Below are positions 7,568 through 11,915 of a stretch of 11,915 bases of DNA, in pieces. Positions within the stretch are counted from its first letter, which is position 1. Each line of letters opens with the position of its first letter. The stretch is from Patescibacteria group bacterium (GTDB lineage: Bacteria > Patescibacteriota > Minisyncoccia > JAHIHE01), in the NCBI GenBank assembly GCA_018896765.1, contig JAHILZ010000084.1:1-11915 (forward strand), given 5' to 3'. Both the position numbers and the translations under genes were made by a program. A model generated the notes under the pieces. The model was not told the DNA's origin. It did not search any database and saw only the letters and a program-made list of their open reading frames with translations.

Positions 7568-7601
7568 AATGCGCTCTTTATTGAAATTCCTTAACGATAA
7601 A

Positions 7602-8501
7602 TTATTTTCCCGGAAAAAGCCTGTCATAGACATCAACGCTGACATATTTTATATCTTTCTTAACCTTATTAAAATCCTCCGGCTCATATTTATCCCAAGG
7701 ACGCGGAAGCATAGGACTATAGCCACCCTGAATCTCTTCAAAATCATTATACCGATCGCTGTCCGTATCTTTTTTATATGGATCCGACCCAAGCATCTTT
7801 TCAACCTTATCGGTTAAGCCATCGTTATCCGTGTCTAATTTATCCCCTATCTCGCCATTGCCGTTTCCATTGTCGCCACTGGCAGGACAATTCAGCGTAT
7901 TGATAAATCCCAAAGCTCTTTCTTCGTTATATTTCGCGGAACTATTGACGGCAACAATTATAAGATTATTGCCGATTTTCTTATTTTTTAAACAATCCAA
8001 AGCGCCAATAAGCCCGGATTTGGCGCCGCTTATACTATTCCATCCGACTGTACTATAAACAAATTCTTCGCCAATCCTTCCTGTCTTATTCCCGCTGCTC
8101 TTTAAGTAGGATTTCCCTAAGCCGTATTTTTCCAAAAGCTTGTTCTGAATATTGTCTTTCATTTTCAAAATTTCCGCTTGGGAAAAGCTTACATCAAAGA
8201 TCATCAGCATATTGCCGCTTTTTTTGTCTTTTACCGCCGCCACGCCAATATTTTTATTCTCAAGAGAAATAATCTCAAAATTTTTCAAAACATAATTATT
8301 ATCCGGAAACTCCCAATTGCCTATTTTTTGCGCTTCTATAACTTGCTCCTCGGTATACAGCGAGACATCAAAATATTTCAGCGCAAAATATAAAACAGCA
8401 ATAATAAAAATGCCCAGCGCCAAGCTTGAAATAAGCTGAAAGCCCATCACGAATTTTCTTAAATACTCTTTAATCCAATGTTGTTTTGTTTTTTCCGGCA
8501 T
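7602..8501 (-). CDS. Single-pass membrane protein with C-terminal TSP3-like module
   Basis: This 299-residue protein has one membrane helix (about residues 20-43) after a basic N-terminus. An unrecognised external domain follows (about 60-205; NIGVAAVKDKKSGNMLMIFD, then LIIVAVNSSAKYNEERALGF). After a Gly/Asn linker (GDNGNGNGEIGD) come two thrombospondin type 3-like loops: DTDNDGLTDKVEKMLGSDP (223-241) and DTDSDRYNDFEEI (245-257). In the second loop R250 replaces the usual Gly. The tail GYSP...KKDIKYVSVDVYDRLF matches the tail of the module in the neighbouring hydrolase. Cys170 and Cys205 could form a disulphide. The likely place is the cell surface, with calcium-stabilised repeats. The function of the external domain is unknown. 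The start has no Shine-Dalgarno sequence. Confidence 0.8.
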   Translation of the reverse strand: MPEKTKQHWIKEYLRKFVMGFQLISSLALGIFIIAVLYFALKYFDVSLYTEEQVIEAQKIGNWEFPDNNYVLKNFEIISLENKNIGVAAVKDKKSGNMLMIFDVSFSQAEILKMKDNIQNKLLEKYGLGKSYLKSSGNKTGRIGEEFVYSTVGWNSISGAKSGLIGALDCLKNKKIGNNLIIVAVNSSAKYNEERALGFINTLNCPASGDNGNGNGEIGDKLDTDNDGLTDKVEKMLGSDPYKKDTDSDRYNDFEEIQGGYSPMLPRPWDKYEPEDFNKVKKDIKYVSVDVYDRLFPGK

Positions 8502-8513
8502 AAATTATAATTT

Positions 8514-8566
8514 TAACTTTATAACTTTATAACTTTATAACTTTATAACTTTATAACTTTATAACT
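8514..8566. repeat. 8-bp tandem repeat (ATAACTTT, about 6.6 copies)
   Basis: Five exact copies of ATAACTTT fill 8521-8560, with partial copies on both sides. They lie between the proposed transcription start (about 8566) and the ATG at 8501, in the 5' leader of the membrane protein gene. Copy number could change by slippage. Confidence 0.9.
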
Positions 8567-8572
8567 ATCCTT

Positions 8573-8601
8573 ATTATACCCTTTTTCGCGTTTTTGGGCA
8601 A
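8573..8601 (-). promoter_or_regulatory. Sigma-70-type promoter for the 299-residue membrane protein gene
   Basis: On the minus strand, TTGCCC (8601-8596) is followed after 17 nt by a perfect TATAAT (8578-8573). The start of transcription would be near 8566, at the edge of the 8-bp tandem repeat. Confidence 0.65.
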
Positions 8602-8715
8602 AAAATAACTAAAACTGAAATCCAAAATAATTTTATTACCTCTATCCATAACTTTGCTTTTCTGCCGGCTAATTTCGTGCCAATTTCTTTGCGCATCGCT
8701 AAAAATATAAATTGT

Positions 8716-8771
8716 GTATAACTTATACTTGCATACTTTCTATTTATTTTCTATAATTACCGTATATGTAC
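8716..8771. promoter_or_regulatory. Candidate operator region for the LexA-methyltransferase gene
   Basis: A 13-bp dyad GTATAACTTATAC (8716-8728) abuts the -35. GCATAC (8731-8736) overlaps the promoter, and GTA-TATG-TAC (8762-8771) lies at the transcription start. These GTAT/ATAC half-sites are placed where a repressor would block the promoter, and the gene itself encodes a LexA-type DNA-binding domain. Autoregulation is inference; the sites do not match the classical LexA boxes I know. Confidence 0.35.
8729..8757 (+). promoter_or_regulatory. Promoter of the LexA-methyltransferase gene
   Basis: TTGCAT (8729-8734) is followed after 17 nt by a perfect TATAAT (8752-8757). This would start transcription near 8764 and leave a leader of about 22 nt before ATG 8787, with no Shine-Dalgarno sequence. 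Confidence 0.6.
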
Positions 8772-8786
8772 TAATTAAAACAAAAT

Positions 8787-10241
8787 ATGATTACAAAAAA
8801 ACAAAAAGAAATATTAGAATATATTAAAAAATATCAATCTAAGCACGAATATTCTTCTTCCTTGGAAAATATTAAAAAACATTTTAAAATGTCATCTGTT
8901 TCTACGGCGCATTATCATATAAAAAAATTAGAAGAAAAAGGATTTTTAAGAAAAGATGAGAATAAACCGAGATCCATCACTGTTTTTAATAGCGAAAAAA
9001 TGGTTAATATACAATTACTGGGAAAAATTGCAGCCGGACAACCCATAGAAGCAATAATTGAAAAAGAAACAATAGCAATTCCTCAAAGCAAAATATCAAA
9101 CGTAAATAGCTATTACGCGTTAAAAGTTGTTGGCGACAGTATGATTGATGAAAATATCTATAATGGAGATATTGTTTTAATTAAGCAGCAAGATACCGCC
9201 GAAAACGGCCAAAAAGTCGTGGCATTAATAGAAAATAGCGAGGCAACACTAAAACAATATTTCAAAGAAAAAAATACTATTCGTTTGCAACCGGCAAATA
9301 AAAACATGGAACCAATCATAATAAAATCAAATAAAAATATTAAAATACAAGGAATTGTTATTGATGTCATAAACTCTTTGCCAAAAACCGCTTTAGAAAT
9401 CCAAACAGCGGAAAACAGCATAGAAAAAACGAAAAAGGAGCTAGTTCTAAATAAAATCATTTGTGGCGACTGTGTGGAAGTTCTTAAAGATATGCCTGAT
9501 AATTCTATTGATTTAGTAGTTACATCGCCGCCATATGATGAAGTTAGAAAATATAATGGATTTAGTTTTAATTTACATGAAACTGGCAAAGAATTATTTC
9601 GTGTCTTAAAAAATGGTGGAATTGCGGCAATGGTTATACAAGATCAAACAAAAAATTTTGGCAAATCTCTTACTTCTTTTCGTACAATTGTAGATTGGGT
9701 TGATAATATAGGTTTTAAACTTTTTGAAACAGTAATATATAGAAAATATGGCACTGAGGGCGCATGGTGGAAATATAGATTTCGTGTTGACCATGAATAC
9801 ATGCCAATTTTTTTAAAAGGAGAAAGGCCTGCCTTTTTTAACAAAGAACCGCTAAAAATTCCATCTAAACACGGCGGTAAAGTTATGACTGGAAGCGGCA
9901 ATCGCAGAACAGATGGAACCACCACGAAAACGATAACCAGACAAATTAATACAATGAAGTGTCGCGGAACTATTTGGGATTACTTAAATGCAGGAGATAA
10001 AAATCCGCTAAAAAGAAAACATCCGGCTGTTTTTCCGGATAAAATTCCTTTGGATTTTATTAAGTGCTTTTGCCCAAATAATGGCATTGTTTTAGATCCA
10101 TTCGTTGGTTCTGGTTCTACTCTCGTTGCCGCTAAACAACTTGGAAAAAACTATATCGGCATAGATATATCAAAAGAATATTGCGAAATATCAAAAGAAA
10201 GAATAAAACAATCAATTAATCTATTTGATAAATTAAAATAA
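8787..10241 (+). CDS. LexA-type self-cleaving repressor fused to a DNA methyltransferase
   Basis: One 484-residue frame holds three parts. Residues 1-68 are a LexA winged helix (KQKEILEYIKKY, then STAHYHIKKLEEKGFL). Residues 72-196 are an S24 autoprotease: cleavage site IAAGQP (A83-G84), catalytic GDSM with S118, and K156 in EATLKQYF. The spacing of the three is nearly that of E. coli LexA (84/85, 119, 156). A charged linker (about 198-221) leads to an N6/N4-type methyltransferase (222-484). Its motif IV is TSPPY (246-250), and motif I is DPFVGSGST (437-445), followed by YIGIDISKEYC. This order is the beta class, and SPPY favours N4-cytosine over N6-adenine. The enzyme would methylate DNA with AdoMet. 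RecA-stimulated cleavage would free the methylase from the DNA-binding domain; this is inferred. It converges with the next gene, overlapping by 9 bp. It is more AT-rich than polA. Confidence 0.93.
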   Translation: MITKKQKEILEYIKKYQSKHEYSSSLENIKKHFKMSSVSTAHYHIKKLEEKGFLRKDENKPRSITVFNSEKMVNIQLLGKIAAGQPIEAIIEKETIAIPQSKISNVNSYYALKVVGDSMIDENIYNGDIVLIKQQDTAENGQKVVALIENSEATLKQYFKEKNTIRLQPANKNMEPIIIKSNKNIKIQGIVIDVINSLPKTALEIQTAENSIEKTKKELVLNKIICGDCVEVLKDMPDNSIDLVVTSPPYDEVRKYNGFSFNLHETGKELFRVLKNGGIAAMVIQDQTKNFGKSLTSFRTIVDWVDNIGFKLFETVIYRKYGTEGAWWKYRFRVDHEYMPIFLKGERPAFFNKEPLKIPSKHGGKVMTGSGNRRTDGTTTKTITRQINTMKCRGTIWDYLNAGDKNPLKRKHPAVFPDKIPLDFIKCFCPNNGIVLDPFVGSGSTLVAAKQLGKNYIGIDISKEYCEISKERIKQSINLFDKLK

Positions 10242-11261
10242 TCTATCAGGCGCTTCAGTTGTAAATTCAATGTTTGCGCCGCTAGTCATTGCCATTGATA
10301 ATGGATTTTTGTCCATTAAAGAGATGTAGGATTGATTGCTTAATGCGATTTTTGAAAAATCGTCTTTAGCGAATTTAGACAACCGAAAATTGTTCCAAGA
10401 CCACTTCTCTGCTTGATATGGCCAATCAACATATTTCGCCACAGAAGTAATAAATTCTTCTATTCTAATTTTTTCTTTGTGATAAATATTAAATAAAGAA
10501 TTATTTTTCACTAGGTTAATTGGTTCACCGTTAGAATTGCTTATTTTTAGTTTATCGCCTGTACGCTTATTCCTGCCACCCACAATATATTCACCATCAT
10601 TATTTAAATATCCGACAGCATTAAAACCATCTCTCATTCTTAAAAAGTCATTTAGCCCTAGCATTATTTCATAAAAACTATAGTGACTTGTACAAAATAA
10701 GGCATTAAGAATTTGCTTACTGCTATCAATCCCCAAATAATTAATCCATTCAATACAATTTTCAGTATAACCAAAAAGATTATTCCAAACTCCATCTGTA
10801 AATAATAAAGGCCAAATAGCGTTTTTGGGAAGTTTATTGATCAATTTTACTTCTTGAAAAATGCCAAGAAGTAAATGAATTGTGCCAAACGGATATTTTT
10901 TTTGAAAATCATTTCTTCCGTCAAAATTTCTTAAAATGTTAGGTTGAATACAATTTGAATAGTTTATGTTTGTATGAGTAATCCGTTTATTGTAAATCAC
11001 CATATGATGACCAACGCTTTTTATTTTTATCCTATTAATATCTACATCTAAAAAAATACAATTTTTAACATTAATTCCATTTTTTATTAATGCTATTTTT
11101 CCATCATAAAAGCCAACAATTTCACCATCAAGATGGTTTGTTGCCAAAAGACCGCAAAGAAATCCATCGCTATCCGGGCTAAGAATATATTTTTGTTTTT
11201 TTTCAGCAATCCACGGATATTCGTCAAGGATTCTCTTATAATTAATTTGTTTGTTGTTCAT
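10233..11261 (-). CDS. Unrecognised protein with DHH-like motifs, possible nuclease partner of the methyltransferase
   Basis: I do not recognise a family for this 342-residue protein. The N-terminal third has acid and His motifs in the order seen in DHH phosphoesterases: LSPDSDGFLCGLLA (27-40, D30 and D32), IFLDVDI (69-75, D72 and D74) and VGHHM (83-87). PLLFTDGVWNN (151-161, D156) is a possible fourth. The His-His motif has Gly where DHH proteins have Asp, so the match is tentative. The rest is rich in aromatic residues, with no membrane helix or signal peptide. The start lies 18 nt after the stop of the HTH gene on the same strand, so the two are probably cotranscribed. The end overlaps the methyltransferase gene tail to tail by 9 bp. 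The position fits a restriction endonuclease in a controller-nuclease operon, but no known nuclease motif proves this. Confidence 0.75.
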   Translation of the reverse strand: MNNKQINYKRILDEYPWIAEKKQKYILSPDSDGFLCGLLATNHLDGEIVGFYDGKIALIKNGINVKNCIFLDVDINRIKIKSVGHHMVIYNKRITHTNINYSNCIQPNILRNFDGRNDFQKKYPFGTIHLLLGIFQEVKLINKLPKNAIWPLLFTDGVWNNLFGYTENCIEWINYLGIDSSKQILNALFCTSHYSFYEIMLGLNDFLRMRDGFNAVGYLNNDGEYIVGGRNKRTGDKLKISNSNGEPINLVKNNSLFNIYHKEKIRIEEFITSVAKYVDWPYQAEKWSWNNFRLSKFAKDDFSKIALSNQSYISLMDKNPLSMAMTSGANIEFTTEAPDRLF

Positions 11262-11279
11262 ATTTATTTAAGAAAAAAA

Positions 11280-11486
11280 TCAATAGGTTTTTTTGTATAT
11301 AACTGCCAATTCTTTTAATTCGATAATATCTACTCTTCTTTCTCCTCTTTCTATTTTTGAAATATAAGATTGGGGTTTTTTTAATTTTAAAACCACATCT
11401 CTTTGTTTTAGGCCAGCATCAAATCGAGCTTTTTTAAGCTTTTTTATTACATTCTTATATTCTTTCGAATAAATTGACTTTGGCAT
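11280..11486 (-). CDS. XRE/Cro-family helix-turn-helix regulator (controller-like)
   Basis: A 68-residue product starts at ATG 11486 (MPKSIYSKEYKNVIKKL). The HTH_3 domain covers most of it: LKKARFDAGLKQRDVVLKL, then QSYISKIERGERRVD, then LKELAVIYKK. Its size and fold fit the controller proteins of restriction-modification systems, and it precedes the unrecognised 342-residue gene by 18 nt. An upstream ATG in the same frame (11525) is rejected, because it lies upstream of the -10 and inside the -35 of the promoter at 11497-11525. With ATG 11486 the mRNA would have a leader of only about 4 nt, so it is nearly leaderless. The protein probably binds the palindrome at its own promoter and controls both genes. 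It is otherwise a generic repressor. Confidence 0.85.
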   Translation of the reverse strand: MPKSIYSKEYKNVIKKLKKARFDAGLKQRDVVLKLKKPQSYISKIERGERRVDIIELKELAVIYKKTY

Positions 11487-11495
11487 ATTTATTTG

Positions 11496-11541
11496 TATTA
11501 TATAACCTATTGTGGTATATCCCAAAATAGGTTATATAATA
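11496..11541. promoter_or_regulatory. 46-bp near-perfect palindrome, likely operator of the HTH regulator
   Basis: TATTATATAACCTATT (11496-11511) is exactly complementary to AATAGGTTATATAATA (11526-11541). The 14-bp centre also pairs except for two positions, so 21 of 23 base pairs match. It covers the promoter of the HTH gene. It is long enough for two dimers of a small XRE repressor, as at controller operators. Confidence 0.8.
11497..11525 (-). promoter_or_regulatory. Promoter of the HTH and DHH-like genes
   Basis: On the minus strand, TTGGGA (11525-11520) is followed after 17 nt by a perfect TATAAT (11502-11497). Both lie inside the palindrome. Transcription would start near 11490, just before ATG 11486. 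A mirrored TATAAT (11535-11540) exists on the plus strand with a poor -35. Confidence 0.7.
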
Positions 11542-11846
11542 AAGAGTGTTTTTGTCATTATTTGCACGCCATTGAAACTTTTTGCGAGCAAACAATCAAG
11601 CAGCAAATCTTAGCGCTCCGACTACTCTGACTATCGGCATATAAGCTTTTCTCGTTCTAAAGTTGGATTAAAAAAAATCGAAAAAAGCGAAGCGGTGTCA
11701 CTGCGAACAATGGAAGTATTGCACCCCCTTGACAAAAATAAAAAAGCATAAATAAAAAAAGCTATGATGCGGCTTGTCAAGGCTATTTAGAAATGTCCCC
11801 TTTTGAGCCAAGTAGAAATGTCCCTTTTGGGTTATTTTTTAAGAAT
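11542..11846. other. Non-coding stretch between the cassette and the right-edge element
   Basis: No credible ORF or tRNA is visible here. It holds an inverted pair CCTTGACAA (11727-11735) and TTGTCAAGG (11774-11782), a GCGAAGCG-GTCACTGCGAAC stretch (about 11688-11708) resembling a degenerate dispersed repeat, and the TAGAAATGTCCC repeats at its right end. Confidence 0.5.
11788..11831. repeat. Direct repeats TAGAAATGTCCC(C)TTTTG, insertion-sequence-like end
   Basis: TAGAAATGTCCCCTTTTGAG (11788-11807) is repeated as TAGAAATGTCCCTTTTGGG (11813-11831). Repeats of the GGGACATTTCTA type commonly flank IS481/IS21-like integrase-core transposons. With an ORF tail just to the right, this may be the end of such an element. 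The other end is not in the window. Confidence 0.5.
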
Positions 11847-11915
11847 TTAGCTTTTAAAAACCGCTTGCGCCGCTTTGAATTTATTCACTAAAAATTGTTT
11901 TCTCCAAGGATGATC
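11847..11915 (-). CDS. Partial ORF, C-terminal tail, possibly a transposase
   Basis: One minus-strand frame entering from the right edge is open for 22 codons (DHPWRKQFLVNKF, then KAAQAVFKS) and stops at 11847-11849. The other two minus frames stop within about ten codons. The end lies 16 bp from the TAGAAATGTCCC repeats, where the last gene of an insertion sequence would be. The tail is too short to assign a family. Confidence 0.3.
   Translation of the reverse strand, partial: DHPWRKQFLVNKFKAAQAVFKS

Noticed and set aside
8514..8566. A CRISPR array
   Set aside because: The repeats are 8 bp, contiguous and have no spacers.
9376..9455. LexA and methyltransferase as two genes joined by error
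   Set aside because: The frame is continuous through the linker with no homopolymer of concern, no stop, and no convincing second start with its own ribosome site. Reads should still confirm it.
9158..9589. Minus-strand ORF of 143 codons
   Set aside because: It is antisense to the LexA protease and methyltransferase motifs, and its composition mirrors that frame.
11487..11525. A longer N-terminus for the HTH regulator (ATG 11525)
   Set aside because: These codons lie in the palindrome and overlap the -35 and -10 of the gene's own promoter. The internal ATG 11486 fits the promoter and the family length.
11600..11670. A tRNA-like stretch (GTTCTAAAG near 11655)
   Set aside because: No acceptor or anticodon stem could be formed around it.

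Overview
The window looks like a chromosome fragment of a Candidate Phyla Radiation (Patescibacteria, Parcubacteria-like) bacterium. This is inferred from several traits. The genes are AT-rich with A-rich leaders, and most lack a Shine-Dalgarno sequence. Membrane-anchored proteins carry thrombospondin type 3-like calcium repeats. A DUF3048 protein sits beside polA, and the gaps are full of short palindromic repeats. No rRNA, tRNA or CRISPR array was found.

Positions 1-8501 hold genes on the minus strand only, transcribed from right to left. In that order they are: a membrane protein ending in a TSP3-like module (8501-7602); an anchored TSP3-plus-alpha/beta-hydrolase protein (7481-6327); a 66-residue coiled-coil-like protein (6143-5943) ending in a terminator; then, after a new promoter near 5869-5897, polA (5658-2896), a DUF3048/YerB-like protein (2865-1804), a small CBU_0592-like membrane protein interrupted at a run of nine Cs (1568-1325), and an anchored TIM-barrel glycoside-hydrolase-like protein that runs off the left edge (1316 to 1). 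The theme is DNA polymerase I next to cell-envelope proteins. Three cloverleaf-like palindromic elements with ACCCTGTTAAAT ends lie in the gaps. Two of them are perfect 79-bp inverted copies flanking polA and the DUF3048 gene. Another palindromic repeat has been absorbed in frame into the polA coding sequence.

Positions 8700-11525 form a visibly more AT-rich accessory cassette. On the plus strand, one uninterrupted ORF encodes a complete LexA-type repressor (winged helix, Ala-Gly cleavage site, Ser/Lys protease dyad) fused to a beta-class DNA methyltransferase (TSPPY, then DPFVGSGST). Converging on it from the right is a two-gene minus-strand unit: a small XRE-family helix-turn-helix protein, like a restriction-modification controller, followed by an unrecognised 342-residue protein with DHH-phosphoesterase-like motifs. 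The layout resembles a restriction-modification locus of the controller-nuclease versus methylase kind, in which the methylase could be coupled to DNA-damage signalling through LexA autocleavage. The controller gene starts just inside a 46-bp near-perfect palindrome that overlaps its promoter and gives an almost leaderless mRNA. I know of no described system with this arrangement; the function is inferred.

Positions 11542-11915 are mostly non-coding. They end in direct repeats of TAGAAATGTCCC and the tail of an ORF entering from the right, which looks like the end of an insertion sequence.
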